Assembly: GCA_963682175.1 (NCBI GenBank)
Contig: OY821772.1
Location: forward strand, 17,166,743-17,230,742
Direction: 5' to 3'
DNA: 64,000 bases
Origin: Triglochin maritima
Lineage: Eukaryota; Streptophyta; Magnoliopsida; Alismatales; Juncaginaceae
Positions within the stretch are counted from its first letter, which is position 1. Every line of letters begins with the position of its first letter. The notes under the pieces are model-generated. The model was not told the DNA's origin. It was given only the letters and a program-made list of their open reading frames with translations, and did not search any database. The translations under genes were made by a program, and so were the position numbers. Positions 46,624-57,830 of this stretch are shown here, piece after piece.

Positions 46624-47595
46624 ATGTCAAATATCCAACCAATTGTGCGATCTATGATCGAAAAGAATCCTCTGCAAAATGATGGCTCAAACTTCATGAA
46701 ATGGCAACTCAATCTCAATATCGTGTTGAGGTTTGAAAAACTATCTCATATTTTGGATGGTGAAATCCCAAAATTAAATGAGAAGGCAACCGATAAAGAG
46801 AAAGAGGCGATAGCCAAGTGGGAAGACCAAGAGAACCAAGTTCACGGTCTTATACTAGCATCCATGGGTGACTCGCTTCAAGCGAAATACTTGGATTCAA
46901 AACCCAAGAAGACCATGGAGGCTCTAACCAAGATGTTCATGGATAGTGCCCGAAAGGAGCGCTATAAGACCACCATCGCACTCACAAGGTGCCATATGGC
47001 GGAGGGAACATCGGTATCCATGCATTTTCTCACGATGCAAGGATACCTTGAGAAGTTGTCGAAGCTCTCTTCTCCAATGCCAGTTGACATTGCCGAAGAT
47101 CTAATTCTTGGCTCTCTAGCCCCGTCCTTTAAGGATTTTGTGATGCACTATCATGTGCGTGAGAAAGGGGTGAGTCTTGAGGAGCTTCACAACGCTCTCA
47201 AAACGGCTGAAGTTGATATGGGCAAGAGTAGGGACCATGAGGTCCTTGCTATCCATAAGAAGAGCAAAAGGATCAACAAAAGTAAAGGCAAATTTACCAA
47301 AGATACGTCAATCAAGAGCAAGGGAGTAGGAGGTGCTCATGGGAGTGCCTCAAGGGGGAAATCTTTCAAATCTCCAACTCCCAACACGGAGTGCTTTCAC
47401 TGCGGTGAAAAGGGACACATCCGACCTAATTGCCCCAAGTACAAGGAAGACCTTGAAAATGGGATGATTGAACGTAGGCGCCCGAGAAACGCCGTAGGTT
47501 TGTTTGTTATTGAGATAAATTTAATCACCTCTATCCTTGATTTGGTAATGGTTATCGGATCTTGTGCTCACATAATTTTGATGTGCAGCCATTGA
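46624..47595 (+). CDS. gag: Copia Gag (323 aa)
   Basis: The ATG at 46624 (MSNIQPIVRS) is preferred over the open frame upstream. The N-terminal part has the copia Gag layout (LQNDGSNFMKWQLNLNIVL, then the helical UBN2-type core with LTRCHMAEGTSVSMHF and ILGSLAPSFKDFVMHY), followed by a lysine-rich linker and a zinc knuckle CFHCGEKGHIRPNC (CX2CX4HX4C) near residues 258-271. In intact copia elements this continues into protease in one frame; here the frame closes about 50 codons after the knuckle. It would make particle protein and bind element RNA. It is the only intact gene of the element. Confidence 0.92.
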   Translation: MSNIQPIVRSMIEKNPLQNDGSNFMKWQLNLNIVLRFEKLSHILDGEIPKLNEKATDKEKEAIAKWEDQENQVHGLILASMGDSLQAKYLDSKPKKTMEALTKMFMDSARKERYKTTIALTRCHMAEGTSVSMHFLTMQGYLEKLSKLSSPMPVDIAEDLILGSLAPSFKDFVMHYHVREKGVSLEELHNALKTAEVDMGKSRDHEVLAIHKKSKRINKSKGKFTKDTSIKSKGVGGAHGSASRGKSFKSPTPNTECFHCGEKGHIRPNCPKYKEDLENGMIERRRPRNAVGLFVIEINLITSILDLVMVIGSCAHIILMCSH

Positions 47596-50442
47596 AGGAT
47601 AGGAAGGAACTCGTTGGGAACGAGATGATATTGAAGATTGGAAATAGTACAAGCATCGCTGCGATTGTACAAGATTCTATGGAACTTCAATAGTCTAGTG
47701 ATTTAAATTTATGCTTTGAAGAATGTTTGTTATATGCCTTCGATTAGCAAGAACATTTCTGTATCAAATTTTAGATATGGATAAATTTTAATAAATATTT
47801 TAATTCTTGCTTGTCTATATCGAAAAATGGAATTTTCTATGCAAATGCATTCATATAGAATGATTTCTATTTGCTTGAAATAAATAATAAACAAACTCAA
47901 ACAAACAATAACAAAAGAGAAACTAAGATAACTCACGTGAATGATACAATCTTGTAGCACTATCGGATTGGTCAAATAAATGACCAAGAGACCTTTCAAG
48001 AAGAAAGGAACGAAAACGAACAACTAATTGGATATGATACATTCTAATGTATGTGGTCCGATAAGTACAAGTGCAAGAGACGGTTTAAGGTACTTCATTT
48101 TGTTTACAGACAACTATAGTCATTATGACTATATTTGTCTAATGGGAAGCAAAAGTGAATTCTTTGACAAGTTCAAGGAATTCGAGGATGAAGTAGTGAA
48201 CCGACTCAACAAGAATATCGAGTCTCTATGAAAGGTTCGTAGGGGTGAGTGCTTAGGATACCTAATTTGACTTATTCCTAAAGTAGGAATAGGATATTGC
48301 TCGACATGGTTCGATCAATAATAAGTCAATCTAAATTGCCTATTTACTTTTGGAATTATGCACTACAAATAATGATAAACTCACTAAATAATGTTCCATC
48401 CAAATCCGTGGAGAAAATGGTTTATGAGCTATGGAGTTGAAAGACACCTAAGCTCAACTTTCTCAAGATTTGGGGTTGTGAGGTCTACGTCGAGAAATTG
48501 ATGTCGACCAAACTTCAACCAAAAACGGATTAAGTGCTTCTTTATAGGTTATCCTCGTATGACAAGAGGATACTACTTTTGATATATCACCTCCAATCGA
48601 ATGATTGTAGAGAGAGATATGTTTTTCTGGAATTTCTGGAAAAGAGAGAAAAGTAGTGGGAGTAGAGTTGAGCTTGAGGAAACTCAAGATACTCTACAAG
48701 ATCATGATGTGAATGTTGCATTCAAAATCATGAAGGCCCAACCGAGATTCATTTGGTTAGTAGGAGCATGAGCGAGAGATCCTTACAAGAAATTGTGAGA
48801 GAATCTCAATCATCCTCACCTAGTGTACGTTCGAGAGTCGAACATGAACCTATTCCTCAAGAAATTGTGGAAGAAGTTCGAGAGACACAAGAAGAACCAA
48901 AAGAACTAAGAAGGTCAATGAGGGAAAGGAAGAAACCCAATAAGTATGTGGGACTTCATGAGATCATGGTACTAGATACCAAAGATCCCTCGACCTTCCG
49001 AGAAGCAATAGAAAAGACTCCAAACTATGGTTAAAAGCCATGGAATCCGAAGTAGAATCCATGTATGATAATCAAGTATGAAACTTGATTAGCCTTCCTC
49101 AAGAGAAAATATCATTTGGTATAAATGAGCTTTTAGGAGGAAGATAGACATGGATAGTAATTTGACAACCTACAAAGCAAGGCTTGTAGCAAAAGTTATA
49201 CTCAAATTCAAGAAATTGACTATGATGAAATTTTTGAGAAGTTGCCATATTAAAATCTATTCGGATTATGCTCACTATTACCGCATTTCACAATTGTGGG
49301 ATATGGAAGATGGATATCAAAATGGCGTTCCTTAAACAGGAACTGGGAGGAGGATATGTACATGGTACAACCTCAAGGTTTTGATGATCCAAATAATAGC
49401 GAGAAGAAATGCAAGTTTCGAGAATCCATTTGTGGATTGAAACAAGCATCGAGGAGTTGGAACAAACGCTTTGACGAAGAGGTGAAGAAAATTCACTTCA
49501 TTCAAAGTAAAGGAGTACCTTGTATATACAAGGAGATTAGTGGGAGCCATGTAGTACTTCTGATCTTATATGTCGATGACATATTGCTCATGAGCAATCA
49601 TATACCTTTGCATTAGCAAACGAGAAATTTCGTTGAAATCAGTGTATTCAATGAAAAGAAAAGGATGAGGCTCAACACATCTTGAGAATCAAGATACATT
49701 GAGATACATCCCGTAGACTCATTGGCTTCAGTCAACGTGCATACATTGACAAGGTCTTTGGAAATGTTCAGGGTGAACAATTCTGATATGGACAATATGC
49801 CAATAAGTATGAGTATAGGTGTGCAACTCAAGAAGTCTCAATGTGCTCAATCACACAAAGACTTGGGGTACATGAAGGTATCCCTTATGCTTCGGCAAAA
49901 GGAAGGACCATGTACACGATGGCTTGCACAAGACTCAATATCTCGTATGCTTTAAATGTGACAAGAGGTCACCAATCCAACGCGAATCCTAATCCTAGGA
50001 TTGCGGTCAAGAATATTCTGAAGTACCTTAACCGGACTAAAGATAAGGTTCGTGTTTATGGAAGACAAAGGAGAAAATAGCCAAGGGCTGTTTTTGATGC
50101 AATTCTTATAGGAATTCTAGACAATAAGAGGTTGGAGTGATGATGCATCATCATTATCGAAGGTGGAGGTATGAGCTAGTGTAGTTAGGAGTAATATCAC
50201 TACAGCTAACTCAACCACCAACGAAAGACAAAATAAATAAATAGGTGGACACAACAGTGGCACAACTGATCCATTCAACAAACCTTCATACCAAGCTAAG
50301 AGACGAAATATATTTCGAGTCCATGGATCCGAGGGTCCATGTGGATTGGCTTGATAGGTGATTTGGGAAGGTTACCCTAGTTATTGATGTTTTATGCATC
50401 GAGAATGTATGTGAAAGAAAACTTTGATAACAAGTGGGAGAT
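47596..50442 (+). pseudogene. Copia pol remnant: protease/integrase/reverse transcriptase/RNase H pieces
   Basis: Pieces in the canonical order but different frames: a protease-side remnant at about 47600-47760 (EMILKIGNSTSIAA); integrase start at 48028-48231 (MIHSNVCGPIS, then FILFTDNYSHYDY), where the first catalytic aspartate (usually HTDVCGP) is asparagine; a hinge segment at 48753-49030 (RRSMRERKKPNKYVGL); reverse transcriptase parts at 49150-49610 with DMYMVQPQGF, ICGLKQASRSWNKRFD and the catalytic YVDDILL; and an RNase H-side piece at 49841-50080 (PYASAKGRTMYTM). Stops and deletions separate all pieces, including loss of the middle of integrase. It cannot encode a working polyprotein. 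The polypurine tract lies at 50430-50442. Confidence 0.88.
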
Positions 50443-52563
50443 TGAAGGGAATGTGTTCTAAAAGTTTTACTTTTAAATGTCAATTATTATGAATTGAATG
50501 AGAAATCATTTTGTTCCTTGTTTATGTTATTCGTCTTTTAGAAGTGTTAAGGAAGAGGCTCTTGGTCCTTAACCGTAGAGCTCTTAAAGATATTGGTTTG
50601 CATAAAACAAAAGATATTTGCAATCATGGTAATTAACATGGGACATTAATTACCGAGTTAAGATTGTCGTGTTGGTCATAGATCATTGTAGCTCTACAAG
50701 TGAGTGACGACACGGGTATGCAAAAGAGGAAAATATTACTTTTGTATACTGAATAGACCTAATAAGTAAAATATTATAGAAATGTGTTTTTGTGTCATTA
50801 ATATTTTACTGTGTCTTTGGTCCTTTGATATGAGACTTATATCTAATCGCTTAAGGAATACTTAATTAGATCAGTGTCTTGAACTATCGATCAGTGTAGT
50901 GTAAAGGCATTGGTTGGTTAAGTACAACTTTTGTTGGAGAAGATAGTTAGTCAAAAGACTATCATTGCCCCTCTTAATTGAGTGATGATATTAGTGGGCC
51001 CCTTGATAAAGCAAAGTTATAATGTGCACAATGTGATTTGAGTTAAGTCACATATTTATAACTAGCTTAAAGAGATCAAGAAATGAATACTAATACAAAG
51101 ATGACACAATACTACTTTGTGTGTATTCTTAATATCATGAGGCAAGGGACGGACACAAGTGGTGCACTCCATCACTAAATGGATCGGGTTTTGGTTCGAG
51201 TGGAATTAAGACATCTAACTAATTGGGAGCTATAATGTGTAGCTAGATACCGCTTATAGCTTGTGATATTAAGCTCTTAATATCACTGCTAACTTAGTCT
51301 AGATCCTCCCATAGGTCACACCGCAAGAAACCGTGAAACAAGAAGCTTGATTTTTGATTCATATGATGTGTCGGGTTTCTCATAGAAAATATGACACATA
51401 TGGTTAACAAGTAAAATCAATTATGTAATATATAACATAATTAGAATCATGATAAATTCATATGAGATGCATATATTATAGGGTGCAATAATTTATTGTT
51501 GCATAGGATAATACATTGCATAAGTTGTGAATTTGCTAAAACCCCCTTAAGTTCAAATTTTGTTGGAAATAAATCCAAAATTTGAAATAGGCAAAATCGG
51601 GTAGAAGTTCGGTAATCCGTTGAGGTTCGGTCGACCGAAGGATCTATGGATCGGTCAACCGAACGTGGAATGGATAATCGTGATTGATTGACCGAGCTTG
51701 ACCAAAGTGCCTGGAGCTTTGGTACGGTGTACCGAACCAGAAACGGTCGACCGAACAATGTCAAGTTCCGATATTTTCGGTTAACCGAATAGCACTCGGT
51801 CTTGGACGAGAATTGGTCCGATCGGTTAAGGAGAATTTTTCTCCTTAAGATTCGGTCATCCGTCACGTACTCGGTTAAACGATCGTGACAAATTCGGTTA
51901 ACCGAGTGGGACTCGGTAAACCGAACAGCGGTCGATTTTCTGCCTTTGATTATTAAGAGATTAATTTGATCGATGGTTGGATTAGCTCCAAATTTGGTCA
52001 AACGTTTTGTGGGTGCATATAATGCATTATAGAATTAATTTGTGAGAGAATTTGTCATAAAACCGTGGCTTAAGAATAGCCATGATTAAGAGTAAGATTG
52101 GAACCTATAAATAGGTCCTTATTCTCCCTAGTTGTGACACACAATTCAATAATTATTTTCTCTCTTAATTCACCACAAAAATCCACGAAAATTCTCTTAG
52201 TTTTCTATGTCTTTGGAAGGAGAAATCTCAGAGGCTAAGGAAGGGGTTTGTAGCTAGATTCTAAGCTTGTTTGGAGATTGATTGGCTAGCTCCTTTCTCT
52301 CCAACCTTGTTTAGGGTTTCGGTGAACACTCGGAGGCATCCGGCGCGGCGAGAAGCATCCCAACGTCTCCGAATCTTCAAGAAGTTTTTGAGAACTTCTA
52401 GGTATGAATTTCAGAGCCCTTGTTTGTTTTAATAGAGTTTTGAAACTAGATGTTAAAACAAACCGATGCATGCATGAAATATATCAAAGAAAATTGTAAT
52501 TGATCCTTATTATACATAAAAATTTCGAAAATATATATGTATAATTAAACATGAAATCCTACA
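50443..52563 (+). repeat. Copia 3' LTR
   Basis: Same length as the 5' LTR. The differences I can see lie at about 51047, 51357, 51405 and 52482. TATAAATA at 52106-52113. AACAT duplication follows at 52564-52568. Confidence 0.95.
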
Positions 52564-52568
52564 AACAT

Positions 52569-53300
52569 GAGGATTCATCTTTTGATATCGAACCACCACC
52601 ACATCCACAAATTCAAAGCACAATCTTTCAAAGTCAAACTCCTAGTCAGTCTGAGGGACTTGGGGTTTCAATTCACGATCACTTAGTGGAGGATTCGATT
52701 CAAATTGAGAATAGCTTGGACCAGTTCTATTATGAGTCGGCACAGGATTGTGCCTTACATTTTTGTCCCGTGGCCCTTGAGCCACATGATCTTATTGTTG
52801 TACCTCCTAAGGACTCACCTTTGGTGCAGCAAGAGCTCCCTCGTACCCTTAATCTCATACGACCTGATGAGAGTTTGCCTCTCACTATTGTTCCTGATCA
52901 TCTTGGAAATGATGGAACATCAAACAACTACATTGCTCATGAGGGTATTAGGAGTTCCTTGGAGGATACCTTGGGTATGAGACCCACTGTTTGTTCGCCT
53001 GGTGTGTCGGACATGCCTAACGAGGTTCTTGACCTCGTTCCGACGCACCAGCCTGTTGGTTGGAGAGTTTGGAATGACGATCATAACTTCAGCAGCGCAA
53101 CGGGAGAAACTCTTCTTCCGTTGCCCCTTATTTCCCAAACTCTTGAGAGGTTCAAGCTCTTTCAGTTTGATCCTTTGAATGAGACGCCTTTGCGTCCAAT
53201 TCACGAACCTCTCATTTCATCTGGTGCTCTTTGTGAAGGGGGCTCACGCATGAGTATTCTGGCCCCGCGTGGTGTCATGTTCCCTTTCCAAGTGCATTGA
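52569..53300 (+). pseudogene. G4 capsid-less Gag-derived gene, C-terminal part
   Basis: Continues the frame interrupted at 42990: starts at EDSSFDIEPP, passes through an acidic, D/P/L-rich region and ends with the conserved tail (QPVGWRVWNDDHNF, then GVMFPFQVH and a stop). With one AACAT copy counted, the two parts are in the same frame, about 503 codons, so the gene was open when the copia element arrived. Frames that begin a few codons earlier use LTR sequence and are artefacts. Confidence 0.85.
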
Positions 53301-54926
53301 CCCACTCTTGAGGTTCCCATTTGATGTCTTTTGACAAATGAAGATGGGAACTTATGTTTGTACATAGTTATATAAAAAAAGAAAAAAAGGAAAAAAAAGA
53401 AAAAGAAAAAAGAAGTACAATAAAAGACTCCTTCAGTGAGCATTGATTGTTGTGAGCCCTAACCCTTGTGTATTTGGGCTCCATTTCTTTCACGTATTTG
53501 TATCCCTTCTTTAGCATCTCACAGGTTTTGAGGGAATTCGGGTTATGTCCATCAACATGACCTTGCACTTCCCTTTGTACTTCATGTTGGTGAGATCTCT
53601 CCTTTTTATGCATCAATCCATGTAGTATCTTGCTTGCATTCAATGAGGACAATGCATGAAGTAGGTGTGGGGGGTGTTTTACGTGTGTACATAGTTGAGT
53701 CTTTTCTTTTGATTTTGTTTTCTTTTGTTTGCATTTTTAGGGTCATGTTAGTGTGCTGCATTTAATATCGATATATCTGTTTGCCATGATCCTTGGGTGA
53801 CTTGTCTTCTTTTGCTTGCCTAATGCTTCAAAATTTTCACATTTCTTTCAAAATCTTCATGTGTTTTCGAAAGAAAATGTTTTGTGGGTTTTGCGTGTGT
53901 TTAGCATGTGCAAAACCGTTGAGAGGCAAAGTAAAAAGAAAGCTCCCAAAATTGTCTTGAACTTGATGCATTAGGATATCTAGTACGTGGCTTTAGGATT
54001 TATCGAGTCGTTAGGATGCACCCCAGTTTTCCTTTGGGGGTGAGTAATCATAGGGTTTCAGTGCTCAAACATTCAAAGAAGTCCACCCTGAACCTAGTGA
54101 GTCAACAATTCGTGTTTGTTAATTTAGGAAGTTTATTGTAGTCAAGGACCCTCTTAATCTTGTTGTGAGACATTAGTGTAGGGGTTTTGGTTCATGTGTA
54201 GATAAGAAATAAGTGAGTAGATGTTCTCTCTTCTCGCACGGCTCCTATCACTCGGGAAAGTAGGTCTGAGGGGACTTTGTGCCTGGTGCTTTCGAGTCAT
54301 CTGATTTGGGATGCGCCGACCGAACTCCCGTTACACGGGTGTTAGGGATTGCCCTATGTGGAGATTTGGGGAAAGGTGTACGTGATAGTGTAAGTCCTCA
54401 TGGGCAATGATGCACGAAACCTGACCCTGGGAGAACGAAGCTCCAACTAATAAAAAGAAAAAAAATGTGAAAAGAAACAAAAAGAAAAAAAAAATATTGT
54501 AATGCAAATAAGAACCTTAATGGACCTTACACTTTGTATCACTTGAGGATCTTGAGGTTGTCCATGTCTTTCACTTAATTTCCTATTTAACTTGCACGAA
54601 TGGTTTATTAGGCTAGGTGTGGACTGATTACCTATATAGAGTCGGCCCGTAGGATTACCGCGTCCATTGATCGACAAAATATGTCCAACGAGTCGAGTGT
54701 CTAGATTGAATAATGAATCTTGTTCGGATTTTGTGGGTATATCCACTGAAAACCCTCAGGAGACAACACTCCTCCTCCTTGGCAACAAGGAGGTTTAACG
54801 GCTTGTTGCACGTGCTAAGTGCAATCGTGATTCCTACGAAAGTGAGTTAGGATTTCTTGTTTTTCGTTTGCTTTTCTCTTTCTTTGTTTTGCTCGGGACT
54901 AGCAAAAACTTAGGTGTGGGGGTATT
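53301..54926 (+). other. G4 3' internal non-coding region and polypurine tract
   Basis: An A/G-rich run at 53374-53412, a first G-rich tract (AGGTGTGGGGGGTGTTTT, about 53663-53680), about 1.2 kb without ORFs, and the terminal polypurine tract TTAGGTGTGGGGGTATT abutting the LTR. Collinear with G1 20013-21635. Confidence 0.75.
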
Positions 54927-56483
54927 TGATTGACATCATTTCATGCTTATATTTGTACCTTATATCCATTATCTTACACCTAAGCAATCTTACGTGATGA
55001 GTTTTATGTTTAGTTTTCAGGAATAAAGAGGTTTGAAGAGAAGAGCCATGAAAGGACCCAAAAGTAGGAAAAAGGACTTAATTGTGAGACCTGAGGACCA
55101 AGATGCAATGGAGAAGGACGTGATCGTAAGACTTAAGGACCTAAGAGCAAAACAGGAAACTCCACACCATCATGAGGAGTATTTTGGCAATTCGATTCGG
55201 GTCAGAGCTCCAATAAACAAAGTAGATGCATCAAAGACCAACAAATACCACCAGGAAAGCCCACAACCAAAACCAACTCGATCTGGATCATATAGACCGC
55301 CAATTGGCGGTCTTGGACCGCTAATTGGCGGTCCTTATGTCTCCAGATCCGCTAAGATTTGTGTTGGGCTTCTATTAGTGTATTCTTAGTCTATTTTTGG
55401 TATTGGTTTAGTCCCACATCGGGGGATTGTCCCCGATTAGCTTTTTCCATGCTTATAAATAGAACTCTTCACCTTCCATTGTAATTACCCATTGCTTGGT
55501 GGTATTCTCTCTACTAAGGAGTGAGCCTTGAAGCAAAAACTCAAGGTGGAGATGAATGCTACCTTCAATGTGAGTCATTTGTTAATAAAATAATTCTTCT
55601 AGTTTCTTTCAATCTTGTCTTTTAATTTGTGCATGTTTGTTTAGTCTTTCCTTTCCTTTTATGTTTCTTTAATGCTTCTTGCCTTCTTAGTAAACTTTCA
55701 TTTCAGTATTATGCTTTCTTTTGCTAATATAGTTAGTGTAATGAGTAGTGAGTAGTTCCATCCCCATTTGGGGGGTGGAGAAATATGTGATATAATTATG
55801 TAGTGTATTAAGTGTGTGTTATCTTTATCCCTTGAGCTTTATATGATTTCCATAACCATCTAATGGGTTTTCACTCTTATCTTTGATATGTTAATGCTCT
55901 TGAATGAAGCTTAGCTTATGCTTTGATTAGTGGACCTATTTTATGGGGAATGATAAGGTTAGGATATGGATGAAGTTAATATTGAAAACACAATTTGTAG
56001 TGTATGAGCTCTTGTTGCCTTTACCTTAGCTAATGTCTTGTATGTTTTAATGATGTAGTGAAATCTTAATTCATGTGGAGGCATAGTAGGGTATAGTCTT
56101 TATACTTGAGTTCATGTAGCTTCATTCCAATTATTGTCTTGTATGTTTTAATGATGTAGTCTTATCTTAATTCATGTAGAGGCAAAGTTGGATGTAGTTT
56201 TATGATTTCATGCACTACATGTTGTGAGGAGCTTAATGAACACACACACACTTCTTTATGTTCACATTATTTCTCTACCCCCTTTGAGGTTTAGTTTTCT
56301 TGCTTTTCTTCCATTTTCATTTGCACCTTAGTGTAGTTTAGTGTAACCAACCTTTCTTCCCTTTCTTTACCTCTCGCCTTCGCACAAACCAAGTGTCGAC
56401 ACACCTCCCAGTGGACGACCCGTATTTGCCACCGCTTCAACGCGGCCGTGCACTTGCGGTTAAATATTAAACGAGATCAATCA
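54927..56483 (+). repeat. G4 3' LTR (LTRc)
   Basis: 1557 bp, TATAAATA at 55454-55461, twin palindrome at 55294-55333 (ACCGCCAATTGGCGGT, then ACCGCTAATTGGCGGT). Nearly identical to LTRb. Confidence 0.92.
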
Positions 56484-57150
56484 TTCAACACTAAGCTAGG
56501 TATGCAAGAAAAAAGACAACATGAGAACAAACCTATGAAAAAAATTATTTTATTAAATGACTCACATTACATGTAGCATTTTTCTCCACTTGAGTTTTGC
56601 TTCAAGGATTTAGTCCAACTAGAGAGAATGTCACCAAGCAATGGGTGAATACAAACAAGGAGGAAGATTTCTATTTATAGGCATGAAAAAAGGTAACCCG
56701 GGACAATCCCCCGGTATGGGACTAAACGCATACTATAAATGGACATAAAACAACATAATACACGACCTGACATGTCGCATTTGGACACATTTGGACAGCT
56801 GATTGGCGGTCTATCGGTTCTGACTTGATTTCTCGGTGTTCGATGAACCCGATTTGGTTGTTGATGGTTGGGCCCGGATTTAATTGCCAAAATACTTCCT
56901 TATTAAGGTGTGGAGCTTCTTCATTTGCTCATTGATCCTTTTGGTTTTACATCCGGGTCCTACTCTCTTTGATCTCAGTCCATAAGTCTTGCAACTTTGT
57001 CATTTTCCTTGCTTTTGACTTCTTTTTTGAATCTCTTCTTCTCAAACATGTTTATTCCTGAAACTAAAACATAAACTCGTTACATAGCATTGCTTAGTCT
57101 AAAAATAGAGGATATAAGACACAAATATAAGCATGATATGATGTCAATCA
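56484..57150 (-). mobile_element. Truncated LTR of the G2 type (U3 half)
   Basis: Matches G2 LTR 27590-28286 collinearly: AAAAAGACAACATGAGAACA, a TCACATTAC run, the TATA position near 56671, and CCGGATTTAATTGCC. It ends on the right at GATGTCAATCA, the LTR terminus. The left side is cut where LTRc ends. It may be what remains of the 5' LTR of G2, separated from its body by the inverted G3/G4 composite. Confidence 0.7.
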
Positions 57151-57830
57151 CCTAAGCTATTCTAATTGTGGAGGTGGAGAAGTAGAAGAAAGGTAGAAGA
57201 AGCATTGCTATTTATAGAAGAAATAAGGGTTTGGATGGATCTGGAAGCAATCCGACGGGTATAATCACTTTGTCTATAGTCAGGTGCACCCAAATAGTCG
57301 AGACGATGCCACGAGAGATATTGGGGCCGAATTGGAGCAAACTGATCCGTTAACCCTATGTGCAAAATACAATATTTAAGTTGTTGGAGAAAAACATGGT
57401 AGATCAGAAGCAAATGATCGGCCATTGGCGGATCATTTGGTTCTGATCTGCCTTATTTTTCTCCAACAACTTAATTCTTGTATTTTGCACATAGGGTGCA
57501 CCCCTTGTCCACTTGTTCGAGCCTTTGTCTTAATTTCCCCAATACTCTTCAAGATCATGATATTGAAGGATTTTTGCGCCCGAAATGTTTTTTGTGCGTT
57601 CAGGTCCCTCTGGATTACATCTGGGTCCTTCTTTATTTACAGATGGGTCCTTGTCCATGACAAACATGTCCACTTTGCTTCATTTGAGTCCTTTCTTCTT
57701 ATATTTTAGTCATTTTCTCTTCTTTATTACCTAATACATGAAACACTATAAACAAACACTCGAGTAGCACACAATTGGGATAAAATAAAAGATATATAGA
57801 ATGAATGTGATGTATGATGTGTTACTAATC
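57151..57830 (-). mobile_element. LTR fragment of family C containing a long hairpin
   Basis: Collinear with 17390-17990 (TTTATAGAAGAAATAAGG, CTCTTCAAGATCATG, CCCTCTGGATT, ACATGTCCA, CACTCGAGTAGCACA). Minus-strand TATA-like sequence lies near 57212. The copy differs from the 17-kb one mainly by the perfect-looking inverted repeat at 57353-57497. Confidence 0.6.
57353..57497. repeat. 67-bp inverted repeat forming a long hairpin
   Basis: Arms 57353-57419 and 57431-57497 are reverse complements with about six mismatches in 67 positions, separated by an 11-nt loop GGCCATTGGCG. Outer ends are ACCCTATGTGCAAAATAC and its complement. A transcript across it would fold into a near-perfect stem. Confidence 0.92.

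Larger units (their letters stand above)
42991..52563 (+). mobile_element. Young Ty1/copia element, 9573 bp, open gag but defective pol
   Basis: Two 2121-bp LTRs (42991-45111, 50443-52563) begin TGAAGGG and end CCTACA. They differ by eye at only four positions. An initiator-Met PBS, an open gag gene, a degenerate pol region and a polypurine tract (ACAAGTGGGAGAT) complete the structure, with perfect AACAT target duplications. It lies inside the Gag-derived gene of G4, so it inserted after G4. LTR identity says recent movement, while pol is riddled with stops, frame changes and deletions, so transposition was probably in trans. Confidence 0.95.
39518..56483 (+). mobile_element. G4: short-Gag gypsy-type element, interrupted by a copia element
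   Basis: LTRs 39518-41074 and 54927-56483 have equal length (1557 bp) and are about 99% alike by eye. In between are PBS, leader, the Gag-derived ORF (split by the copia insertion 42991-52563), 3' region and polypurine tract. Without the insert it would be about 7.4 kb, like G1. The left LTR is preceded by polypurine-tract sequence and not by a target duplication, so G3 and G4 share that LTR. The five bases after 56483 (TTCAA) have no partner before 39518 or before 32904. Confidence 0.88.

Noticed and set aside
47730..48023. 97-codon minus-strand frame in the copia pol region
   Set aside because: It is antisense to remnants of the protease/integrase region readable in order on the plus strand.
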